A stretch of 11,903 nt of DNA from Micrococcales bacterium. GTDB lineage: Bacteria; Actinomycetota; Actinomycetes; Actinomycetales; Dermatophilaceae. Every line of letters starts with the position of its first letter. Position 1 is the first letter of the stretch. Shown one piece after another: positions 1 through 6,466 of the stretch. A program made the translations under genes and the position numbers. The stretch spans positions 1 through 11,903 of the forward strand of contig PKWT01000307.1 of assembly GCA_003132125.1 (NCBI GenBank). Reading direction: 5' to 3'. The notes beneath the pieces are model-generated. The model did no database searches. It was not told where the DNA came from and saw nothing but the letters and a program-made list of their open reading frames with translations.

Positions 1-534
1 GGGGCTGAACGCGGAGAAAGTATACCTTTCTGCGGGCGCCGGGGCTGGCGACAGCACGCCAGAAATCGACGCACTCACCGTTACCGACCCCCCGTGTTTC
101 GGACAGTCTTGTGAGGCACCGGCGGGTGCCATGGCTCTGATGGTGCCCGCACACGCGGGCCTCGAACATGGACACGCGCTGTCTCAACCGTGGGTGTCTC
201 ACCACGAAGGAAGTGAGACATATGGCGTCACCGTTGGACGCCCCATCACCGGACGCACCTCCGGACGGCCTATACGGACACCGCCCCCCGCGGCACCACC
301 GCTGGCCTGCGGCATCACCCTAGGTCGTTCCCCAACTGCGATTCGAACGCGCGCTGTATCGGGTAGATGGGTGCGTTCAGATGACGCGCCAACGGGCACC
401 ATAGTGCGGGTGCCACCGGTCCGATGCACCGCCACCGAGCCCCCGGGTCAAGGGAGCTCGACAAACTGATGAGGACGTTGCGGTCCGGGAGCCATCGTCG
501 CGATGTCGGCTACCGTCAGCGCCGTCTGCCTAAT
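1..534. other. No convincing gene; region with several short inverted repeats
   Basis: The frames open here give low-complexity Pro/Arg/Thr-rich translations without a recognisable domain. A 33-codon frame, 222-323 plus, has a loose AAGGA 10 bases before its ATG and is not convincing. Visible structure: AGAAAG/CTTTCT at 15-20 and 26-31; a tight GGCACC-ggcg-GGTGCC hairpin at 115-130; TGTCTCAC/GTGAGACA arms at 195-202 and 213-220, with a further TGTCTCA at 180; GGCACC/GGTGCC at 395-400 and 409-414. The 10-mer GCGGGTGCCA occurs at 122-131 and 406-415. One of these may end the kinase transcript, which comes from the right, but none is followed by a T run in that direction. Confidence 0.5.
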
Positions 535-1605
535 TCACGTAGCCAATTCGGCGGCTACCGGGTCCGGCGCGAGTGGCAGGTCGAGCCGGACGCGAGTCGA
601 GCCGGGACGGCTCGAAACGTCTAATGCGGCACCTATTAGGCTGGCGCGTTCCTGCATTCCCGCCAGCCCAAGGCCGCCCTTTCGGGCGTGCGCGGGGTCG
701 AATCCGCAGCCGTCATCGATCACCTCTAGGCAAAGTGGGTTTGGGTTGTAGGCGAGACGGACCACGACCCGACTCGCGTGTGCGTGGTGTTCGATGTTGT
801 GCAGCGCTTCCTGCGCGACTCGGAAGATGACGAGCTCCTGTAAGGGGTCGAGCCGCAGACGATCGCCTTGTTCCTCCAACTCAGTGCGGATCCCAGTGCG
901 GTCGGCCAGGTCAGCGAGCAACCATTCCAGTGCGGGCACCAGACCCAGATCGTCCAGGACAGACGGGCGCAGGGCTCGGCAGAAGCGCCGGATGCCGTCA
1001 ATGCACCGCAGCAGCGTGGCTTCAACCAGTTCGAGCTGTGCGGGCTCGCCCCTCCCAGCACGGATATTCTCCAAGGCTGTCTTGGCGACGACGAGCTCCT
1101 GCACGGTTTCGTCGTGCAGCTCGCGAGAGAGACGAGACCGTTCTTCCTCCTGCGCCCCCAGCGCGAGCCCGATGAACCTTTTGAGCGAGGCCTGGACCTC
1201 TGCCAGTCGCCGGTTGGCGTCTTCCGCCGTCAGCTTCGCGCGCTGCTCCTTGTCGACGCGAATCGCGACCACGGAGCCCAGCAACACCAGGAATGCGAGT
1301 TCGGCAAGGACCCCGATCAGTTCTGCGCCGCGGTGCACCAAGATAATGTTGGGAGTCGTCAGCAGGCAGCACCACAGCCCGGTCGGTAGGGCGCCTTCGA
1401 AGCCGAAGTTCAGCGCCGCGTACAGGACCGGGATGAAGTAGATGGGGACCAAGTAGAGGTCGTTCCCATTTTGGACCACGCCCCTTCCTTCGATGATCGT
1501 GTGTGCCGCGGCGATGACCAGAACGAGCGACTGCACCACCCAGAAGCGGCGGTCGTGCAGTCGTTCTCGGAACCGCCGCCAGAACAAGTCAGTCCCGGGA
1601 ACCAT
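535..1605 (-). CDS. Membrane sensor histidine kinase, NarL/DesK type (HisKA_3)
   Basis: A 356-residue two-component sensor kinase that autophosphorylates on His and passes the phosphate to the regulator encoded just upstream. Hydrophobic segments at about 23-39, 51-69, 72-90 and 96-115 suggest a four-helix membrane sensor with no large extracellular domain. A coiled linker (about 117-150) leads to the HisKA_3 dimerisation domain, with EERSRLSRELHDE and phospho-acceptor H164. The ATPase domain shows the N-box around N270 (EALHNIEHHA), the G1 box DDGCGF (297-302) and the G2 box GGLGLAGM (310-317). Length and domain order are normal for the class. The ATG at 1605 lies inside the end of the regulator gene (17-base overlap, different frame), so the two are surely co-transcribed and probably translationally coupled. 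The input signal cannot be read from the sequence; the small all-membrane sensor suggests a membrane or redox cue, which is inference. Confidence 0.93.
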   Translation of the reverse strand: MVPGTDLFWRRFRERLHDRRFWVVQSLVLVIAAAHTIIEGRGVVQNGNDLYLVPIYFIPVLYAALNFGFEGALPTGLWCCLLTTPNIILVHRGAELIGVLAELAFLVLLGSVVAIRVDKEQRAKLTAEDANRRLAEVQASLKRFIGLALGAQEEERSRLSRELHDETVQELVVAKTALENIRAGRGEPAQLELVEATLLRCIDGIRRFCRALRPSVLDDLGLVPALEWLLADLADRTGIRTELEEQGDRLRLDPLQELVIFRVAQEALHNIEHHAHASRVVVRLAYNPNPLCLEVIDDGCGFDPAHARKGGLGLAGMQERASLIGAALDVSSRPGSTRVRLDLPLAPDPVAAELAT

Positions 1606-2338
1606 CCGGCAGCTCGACCTCCTCCAGGCGCAACAGCCCCGCCTTCACAGCGAAAACCACCGCCTCGGTCCGGGAACCCACCAGCAGCTTGCCGAAGATA
1701 CTCCGCAGGTAGGACTCCACCGTTCGTACGCTCAGTCCCATGGACGTGGCGATCTCCTTGTTCGCGGCACCACGAGCTACCAACGTCAGGACTTCGGATT
1801 CTCGCTCGCTCAGGCGCTGCCATGACGCCGGTTGTTCTGCAGCGCGCAACCGGGGCAGGAGCCGTCCGAAGACCTTGCGAGCGACCTCAGGACTGAGAAC
1901 CGTGTCGCCGGCGTGGGCGCTGTGCACCGCAGCCGCCAAATCGGGACCCTCCACGGTCTTGAGGAAGTAGCCGGCGGCCCCCGCCTCCACGGCCGCCTCG
2001 ATGTACTGCACGTCGTCGTACACGCTCAGGATGATGACCGCCACCGTCGGGGCCTTCCGTTTGATTGCGCGGGTCGCCTCGATGCCGTTCTCGTCACCCA
2101 TCGATATGTCCATGAGCACCACGTCGGGTGCCAGCAGAGCCACCATCTCTTGCGCCTGCCGGGAGTTCCCGGCCTCCCCGACAACCTCTAGGTCGGGGTC
2201 CTGCTCGTGGAGCCTTTGCCGGACTCCGGCCCGAAACAGCGGATGGTCGTCAACCAACAGGACCCGAATCCGGGGTGCCTGCTCTGGGAGGGCGGGCTGG
2301 TCGGGCGTGTCCCTATTCACTGCTTGCACCTTCGCCAA
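1589..2338 (-). CDS. Response regulator, NarL/FixJ family (receiver + LuxR-type HTH)
   Basis: A 249-residue cytoplasmic DNA-binding regulator paired with the overlapping downstream kinase. The receiver domain (about 23-140) has the acidic pair D30-D31, phospho-acceptor D77 (VVLMDISM), the switch residue S105 and conserved K127 (GYFLK). The LuxR/GerE helix-turn-helix spans about 174-238 (LSERESEVLTLVARGAANKEI...SVRTVESYL). The start is unsure. The coordinate given uses TTG at 2338, with GGGAGG (2350-2355) a rather long 11 bases upstream. A GTG at 2320 with GAAGG 8 bases upstream would remove six residues and leaves the receiver intact. It is transcribed away from the membrane-protein gene at 2740, so both promoters lie in one 400-base control region, and that gene is a natural candidate target (inference). 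Confidence 0.95.
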   Translation of the reverse strand: MAKVQAVNRDTPDQPALPEQAPRIRVLLVDDHPLFRAGVRQRLHEQDPDLEVVGEAGNSRQAQEMVALLAPDVVLMDISMGDENGIEATRAIKRKAPTVAVIILSVYDDVQYIEAAVEAGAAGYFLKTVEGPDLAAAVHSAHAGDTVLSPEVARKVFGRLLPRLRAAEQPASWQRLSERESEVLTLVARGAANKEIATSMGLSVRTVESYLRSIFGKLLVGSRTEAVVFAVKAGLLRLEEVELPDGSRD

Positions 2339-2739
2339 TCAACAGGTCGCCTCCCACCGTTCTTGAGCCGGTTCGGTTGCTTTGGCGGAGACGATAATCC
2401 CTACTAAGGTCCCGCGAAGAAATAGTGGCCAGCCGCTGTCGTGTTGGCCGGTTCCAGAGTGCAGTCCGCACTCGCCATGGAAGTCGTGCCGTAGCAATGG
2501 TAGCGCGGCGATGTTGCGCTAAGGCCGGTCGGCCACCGAAGATGCCCCACCGCGATCGCCATGGATAGGTGGAAACACCGGTGCCTGCTCGCACGGTGGA
2601 AACACCGGGGCTCGCACGGTGTCACCGCTGATGTGGAAGGCGCTGCTCCGCGCAGAGGATGTGATCAGCCCACTGTCTGGGCCCGTGAGTTCCTCGCTGA
2701 CTTGGGGGAAGCTCGCGGCAGTAGCAACGAAAGAGGCCG
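2339..2739. promoter_or_regulatory. Divergent control region between regulator and membrane-protein genes
   Basis: This 400-base gap separates two divergent genes and should contain both promoters. A weak -10-like GATTAT for the minus strand lies at 2394-2399, with only a poor -35 match. An imperfect inverted repeat, TAGCGC/GCGCTA, lies at 2501-2506 and 2516-2521. A tandem repeat with dyad symmetry (listed separately) lies at 2568-2627. An open frame of 61 codons from 2561 has no Shine-Dalgarno, and its repeated RWKHR only mirrors the DNA repeat, so I do not call it a gene. Confidence 0.6.
2568..2627. repeat. Tandem GGTGGAAACACCGG repeats with dyad symmetry (candidate operators)
   Basis: The 14-mer GGTGGAAACACCGG occurs at 2568-2581 and again at 2595-2608, 27 bases apart. 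A related degenerate third copy, CGGTGTCACCG, lies at 2618-2627. Each copy is an inverted repeat (GGTG-GAAA-CACC; five pairs, CGGTG/CACCG, in the second copy). Copies two and three are also preceded by the same CTCGCAC. The block lies 110-170 bases upstream of the membrane-protein gene. It may be a set of binding sites for the adjacent response regulator or another factor; as RNA each would form a short GAAA-tetraloop hairpin. Confidence 0.6.
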
Positions 2740-4197
2740 ATGGTGAGGATCCAAGAAGAGGTAGCTGAAGCCACTGACGAGGACTATTGCTCGATTAGTT
2801 GGGCGCGATGGGCGACGCCCCGGCGTCTGATCGTTTTCCTGATCGCGTGGTTGATGGGCTTCGCGCTGCTGACCTTGTTCCGATCCAACCCGTTCCAGGC
2901 CGAAGTCAGCGCGGGGGCAACCCCCTCTTACGCCAAAGTGATGTTGTTGCACGGGCTGCTGATCGGGATGGTGGGGCTGTTCGCCCTGTTGACCCTGCAG
3001 GTGTTTAAGGTCCGTTCGATGCACGTCCGCGTCTGGATCAGCGCCGGCGCGGTGGTCGCCACGGTCCTCGCATCGGTTGGTGGGATCTTTGACACCAAGA
3101 TCCCGGGTGACGAGATTGCGCTGTGGACCCAGGTCTTGGGGTTCTTCGCTCTGGACGAGATCTTGATTCTGATGGTCTACGCCATCGTGCGCGAATACAA
3201 GCGCGGTGTCTTGGTCGCCGGGCGGCTGCCGGTCGTGGTCGCTGCCCTGGCTGCCGCATCCATGTTCGGGGCCGCGACTATGGGCCATATTGCCGGCTGG
3301 CTGGTGGAGTTCGGGGAGGCCCCGGGTTTCGTGGCCTCCTACCGCAGATTCGCCGGGTTCAAGACGGTCGATGACTGGAACGCAGCTCTGATGGGCTCGC
3401 ACTCCCATGAGATGGCCGTCTCCGCGATGGCCCTGGTCCTGACCTTGGCCGCGGTTCAGTTCGGCTACAAGAATCTGATGGGGGCCAGCCGCAACGTGGC
3501 CCGGGTCGGGATGGGCATGATCGCCGTCGGTGTGGTGGGAACATCCGCGCTCTACCTGCTCGGAGGATTCAGCACCATCGCCGTGCCCGGCTTCCTGACG
3601 GACGGCCTTACCTTCACCAACGGCTCGATCCCCCCTGATGACCTGTTCGCCGGCGTCATGATGATGGGTGGCGGCATCATTGTCATGGCCGCGTTCCTGA
3701 AGTCTCTGGTGCACAGCCCAGTCCGCCTCGCGGCGGCGTGGGCATGGGTGCTGTCGTTCGCGACGGTGGCCGTGGCCGGGTACGCGATCGAGGTCAACAC
3801 GGCCAACTTCTTCGGCGCAGGGGACCCCAAGGCCAAGGGCGCCGCCAACGACGCGGTATTCACCTGGATGCACCAGGACATCGGCCTATTCTTGCTGCCG
3901 ACCATTCTTGCGGTCATGCTTGCCGTGGAGCTGCTGGTCAGCAGCAGAGCGCGGTCCAAGGTGATTGGCCTGGCGGCGATCGGCGGCACCACCCTGCTGT
4001 TCGTTGGGGGCATGGTGTGGGTGTTCGTCAACCCCGCCGTATACGGTCCGGGGTACCTCATCTCCACCGCCGGACTGCTCGTGGTGGGCGCAGCCCTGCT
4101 GGCCACCATCCATTACTCCTTTGTCGGGCGCCACCATCCTCAGACCAAGGCGGTCTCAAGCGGCGCAAAGCGCGCGCGCGCGGTCTCACTTCCCTGA
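2740..4197 (+). CDS. Twelve-helix membrane protein resembling a degenerate heme-copper oxidase subunit I
   Basis: A 485-residue polytopic membrane protein. Hydrophobic segments lie at roughly 28-47, 65-88, 98-117, 129-150, 162-190, 221-243, 255-276, 303-324, 329-350, 376-400, 407-430 and 439-461. They fall into three similar four-helix units, each beginning with an Arg-Leu pair (R29-L30, R162-L163, R329-L330) and each with His at the start of its second helix: H71 (LLHGLLIGMVGLF), H221/H223 (GSHSHEMAVSAMAL) and H378 (WMHQDIGLFLLP). Twelve helices in three groups of four, with His in TM2, TM6 and TM10, is the pattern of heme-copper oxidase subunit I, where TM2 and TM10 His hold the low-spin heme. 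The His-His pair of TM7 that binds CuB is absent, so oxygen reduction of the usual kind is doubtful. I do not recognise a named family. AAGAGG (2731-2736) is only 3 bases from this ATG; a GTG at 2743 is better spaced (6 bases). Confidence 0.88.
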   Translation: MVRIQEEVAEATDEDYCSISWARWATPRRLIVFLIAWLMGFALLTLFRSNPFQAEVSAGATPSYAKVMLLHGLLIGMVGLFALLTLQVFKVRSMHVRVWISAGAVVATVLASVGGIFDTKIPGDEIALWTQVLGFFALDEILILMVYAIVREYKRGVLVAGRLPVVVAALAAASMFGAATMGHIAGWLVEFGEAPGFVASYRRFAGFKTVDDWNAALMGSHSHEMAVSAMALVLTLAAVQFGYKNLMGASRNVARVGMGMIAVGVVGTSALYLLGGFSTIAVPGFLTDGLTFTNGSIPPDDLFAGVMMMGGGIIVMAAFLKSLVHSPVRLAAAWAWVLSFATVAVAGYAIEVNTANFFGAGDPKAKGAANDAVFTWMHQDIGLFLLPTILAVMLAVELLVSSRARSKVIGLAAIGGTTLLFVGGMVWVFVNPAVYGPGYLISTAGLLVVGAALLATIHYSFVGRHHPQTKAVSSGAKRARAVSLP

Positions 4198-4231
4198 CAG
4201 CTCAGGAGTCGACGCGGGAAAAGTTGCGCAG

Positions 4232-4268
4232 ACTAGGGGAATCGGCTGGGGTGAGCGATTCCCCTAGT
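4232..4268. terminator. Perfect 13-bp inverted repeat, probable terminator or operator
   Basis: ACTAGGGGAATCG (4232-4244) and its exact complement CGATTCCCCTAGT (4256-4268) enclose an 11-base loop. The repeat starts 35 bases after the membrane-protein stop and ends 68 bases before the deacetylase ATG. There is no T run, which is common for actinobacterial terminators. The perfect arms would equally suit a dimeric repressor, so the role is not settled. Confidence 0.65.
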
Positions 4269-4336
4269 TCTGTACCTAGTCGCCGTACTGGCAGCAACCG
4301 AGGCTCTCGCCAACTCGCCGCCGGATCGAGGAGTTC

Positions 4337-5155
4337 ATGAGCAGGGAGGTCACAGCCCGGATGGGAACCAGCGCAGACGTCCCGCCGGTGTGGACGTCGG
4401 TGCTGGCGGTCATAGCCCATCCGGACGAAGCATCATCTGGTCTCGGCGCGATCCTGGACGCGTTCGTCTTCGCGGGTGCCAAGGTCGACGTGCTGTGCCT
4501 GACCCATGGCCAGGCTTGGACACTGCAGGGAGCCCCGGGAGACCTCGCCGCGCTCCGCGGGGCTGAGCTGGCCTCGACGGCCGATGTGCTCGGCCCGGTT
4601 CGCGCCAAGATGTCAGTTGATGGGCTCAGCCCGATCCGCGCCAAAATGCAGGACTGGGCGGATGGGACTCTGTGCGAGGTGTGCCAGTCAAGGCTGGCCG
4701 CCGAGGTCGTCGTCGCCGCCGATTCCTGCCACCCTGACGGGCTGCTGGTCTTGGACACCGCTGCGGTGACCGGTCACTTCGAGCATGTAGCCACGTTAGC
4801 GGCGGCCATGCTGGCGGCCGAGACGCTCGACGCGCCGGTCCTGGGCTGGGCCCTTTCGGAAGCAGTCGCGGCGCAGCTGAAGCAGGAGTCCCGCGCCGAC
4901 CTCATCGGTCGCCAGGGCGAGGATATTGACTTGCGTATGAGCTTCGAATACGCCCGGCAGCGCCTGGCCAGCCACGCCCTTCAGGGCCTTGCCGTGCCCG
5001 GCAGCGCCCGGTGGCGCCTGCTGGAGCTGCTCGCCGACGGAGGAAGCTTGCGCTGGCTGCGACCGCCCGGCTTGAGGCGGTCAAGGCCCCTGCGCTCGTC
5101 CTCGAAACCGGCGAACCGTTGCCGTTCGTGCCCCACGACGACACCTGGGTGCTAA
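4337..5155 (+). CDS. PIG-L/LmbE-family deacetylase-like protein, variant metal site and altered C-terminus
   Basis: A 272-residue cytoplasmic protein of the PIG-L family, zinc enzymes that remove acetyl groups from N-acetylglucosaminyl compounds (MshB of mycothiol synthesis is a member). The N-terminal motif is AHPDEAS (27-33) where AHPDDE is usual; D30 (catalytic base) and H28 remain and the next ligand Asp is Glu31. The second motif reads GHFEH (146-150) against the usual HPDH, keeping both His. Residues 200-241 (RQRLASHALQG...PGSARWRLLELL...LRWLR) match the normal end of a subfamily I know from actinobacteria. An imperfect 12-residue repeat (PVRAKM/PIRAKM, about 88-104) sits between the motifs. 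After residue 241 the frame is Arg/Ser/Pro-rich and looks off-frame. GAGGAG precedes the ATG. Activity is uncertain; substrate unknown. Confidence 0.82.
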   Translation: MSREVTARMGTSADVPPVWTSVLAVIAHPDEASSGLGAILDAFVFAGAKVDVLCLTHGQAWTLQGAPGDLAALRGAELASTADVLGPVRAKMSVDGLSPIRAKMQDWADGTLCEVCQSRLAAEVVVAADSCHPDGLLVLDTAAVTGHFEHVATLAAAMLAAETLDAPVLGWALSEAVAAQLKQESRADLIGRQGEDIDLRMSFEYARQRLASHALQGLAVPGSARWRLLELLADGGSLRWLRPPGLRRSRPLRSSSKPANRCRSCPTTTPGC

Positions 5156-5166
5156 CTCGTTCCTAG
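5043..5166 (+). pseudogene. Possible gene-end fragment in the third frame, overlapping the deacetylase 3' end
   Basis: From about 5058 a different plus-strand frame gives a far more protein-like translation than the deacetylase frame (ATARLEAVKAPALVLETGEP, then LPFVPHDDTWVLTRS and a TAG at 5164-5166). It has no start codon of its own with a ribosome site. It may be the end of a second gene joined to the deacetylase by a deletion, or the true end of the deacetylase after a frameshift. I do not recognise the family. Confidence 0.3.
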
Positions 5167-5440
5167 CCAAGACTTTTGGTGCCGGCCTGTGCTGCGATCA
5201 CCCGGGGAATCCGGGAGCAGATCTCGCGAAATCCCACGATGGCCTGCACCTGGTGTCCGGCGGCCCGAAGTTGGTCGACGGCCTCATCGACCTCACTGCA
5301 CGGCGATCCCGCTACGGAACGACGAAAACCATGTTTGTGCCAGGCTGCGCAGCCTCCGCCAGTGCCCGTAGGCCGTTGGTGTCTCGGTGATCGCGTCCGC
5401 CACGCGCAGTTGAAGAATGGCCGAGATCACTAGCCGCTAC
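5163..5440 (-). pseudogene. Possible decayed minus-strand gene remnant
   Basis: The stretch between the deacetylase and the repressor carries no intact gene. Read on the minus strand, protein-like pieces occur in different frames: a segment reading ILQLRVADAIT near 5390-5430, DTNGLRALAEAAQPGTNMVF near 5320-5385, and SEVDEAVDQLRAAGHQVQAI followed by VGFREICSRIPRVIAAQAG from about 5300 down to a stop at 5163-5165. One frame has in-frame stops between the pieces. This suggests a gene broken by frameshifts, but chance antisense reading in GC-rich DNA is possible. A short CCCGG-ggaat-CCGGG hairpin at 5201-5215 is the only other structure I see, and there is no clear terminator for the sugar operon, whose last stop is at 5444. 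Confidence 0.25.
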
Positions 5441-5443
5441 GAC

Positions 5444-6466
5444 TTATGTCGACTGCCGGATGACAAGCTCGGCTGGCAGGATCGTCACGTGATCGACCGG
5501 CTCGCCCGCGATCCGCTTCACCAGCACCTCGGCCATGGTGGCGCCGAGCCTGACGGACGGCTGGTGCACCGTGGTCAGTGGCGGCGCGGTGGTCATGGCG
5601 TAGTAGTCGTCGTCGAAGCCGACGACCGCGATGTCGTCGGGGATGCTCAGCCCGGCCTCCAGGATGGCCGAGTACGCCCCGCCTGCCATCTGGTCGTTGG
5701 CGGCAAAGAGCGCGTCGATGGGCACCCCACGCTCGAGCAGGCGGCGCATGGCCTCCGTCCCCGACTGTGGCGCGAAGTCGCCGAACTCCACGAGCGACTG
5801 GTCGAGGCCGTGGGCCGCCATGGCCTTCCGCCAGCCGGCCAGCCGGTCCACCCCTGGGGGCATGTCCTGTGGGCCGGCGATCGTGGCGATCGAACGGCGA
5901 CCCTGGTGGATCAGGTGCAAGGTGGCGCGCTCTGCGGCCGCCACGTTGTCGACATCCACGAAGTAGCTGCCCGGCTTGCTCTTGTTCAGGGGGCGTCCAC
6001 CAAAGACGATCGGGAGCGAATGACCAAGGTGTGCGTAGGAGTGGTCCCCACTGTGGTGGGAGACGACCAGGGCGCCGTCCGCGTTGCCGCTCATCAGGTA
6101 GCGGCGGGTTTTGTCGGGGTGCGTCTCCGAGGCGATGAGCATGTTGAGGGTGTAGTCGGTGTCGGCCAGGTACAGCGCCACGCCCTGGACGATGGAGGCG
6201 AAGAACGGATCGGCGAACACGCGCGCGGTGCTTTCGGGCACGACGAGCGCGATCACCTGAGTGCGCCGGGTCGCGAGCGAGCGGGCGGCACGGTTGGGCA
6301 CGTAGTTGAGCTGGGCGATGGCGGCCGTGACCGTCTCGACAACCTCGGGCGTGACCTTTGGCGATCCGTTGACCACGCGGGAGACCGTGGCGCGCGAGAC
6401 CCCGGCCAGTGCGGCCACGTCCTCGAGAGTCGGCACCGGGCGGTTCGCCTGCTGCTCGGTCGTCAT
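5444..6466 (-). CDS. cebR: LacI-family repressor, CebR/CelR-like
   Basis: A 340-residue dimeric transcriptional repressor. The LacI helix-turn-helix is at residues 13-33 (TLEDVAALAGVSRATVSRVV), followed by the hinge YVPNRAARSLATRR and a periplasmic-binding-protein-like effector domain (GADGALVV-type strand at about 130, FAANDQMA, DIAVVGFDD, TTVHQPS near the end). The start at 6466 is fixed by AGGAGG at 6473-6478 and by the ATGA overlap with the beta-glucosidase stop; a longer open frame upstream lies within the glucosidase gene and translates to Arg-rich nonsense. As the last gene of the sugar operon it is probably translationally coupled and autoregulated. Palindromes of the CebR/CelR type upstream of the operon are its likely targets, with cellobiose or a similar sugar as inducer (family knowledge plus inference). 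Confidence 0.95.
   Translation of the reverse strand: MTTEQQANRPVPTLEDVAALAGVSRATVSRVVNGSPKVTPEVVETVTAAIAQLNYVPNRAARSLATRRTQVIALVVPESTARVFADPFFASIVQGVALYLADTDYTLNMLIASETHPDKTRRYLMSGNADGALVVSHHSGDHSYAHLGHSLPIVFGGRPLNKSKPGSYFVDVDNVAAAERATLHLIHQGRRSIATIAGPQDMPPGVDRLAGWRKAMAAHGLDQSLVEFGDFAPQSGTEAMRRLLERGVPIDALFAANDQMAGGAYSAILEAGLSIPDDIAVVGFDDDYYAMTTAPPLTTVHQPSVRLGATMAEVLVKRIAGEPVDHVTILPAELVIRQST

Noticed and set aside
338..350. A GTTCGAATC sequence on the minus strand, like a tRNA T-loop
   Set aside because: Only three stem pairs form around the loop, and no matching acceptor or anticodon arms are found at tRNA distance.
2568..2627. Repeats as a possible CRISPR array
   Set aside because: Repeats are 14 bases with spacers of about 10-13 bases, only two or three copies and no cas genes.
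2561..2746. A 61-codon frame with repeated RWKHR
   Set aside because: No ribosome site; the peptide repeat follows from the DNA repeat, and the frame runs into the membrane-protein start.
2665..3873. A 402-codon open frame antisense to the membrane-protein gene
   Set aside because: It is Gly/His/Asp/Gln-rich and low in hydrophobic residues, and lies opposite a gene with clear helix structure; long antisense frames are expected in GC-rich DNA.
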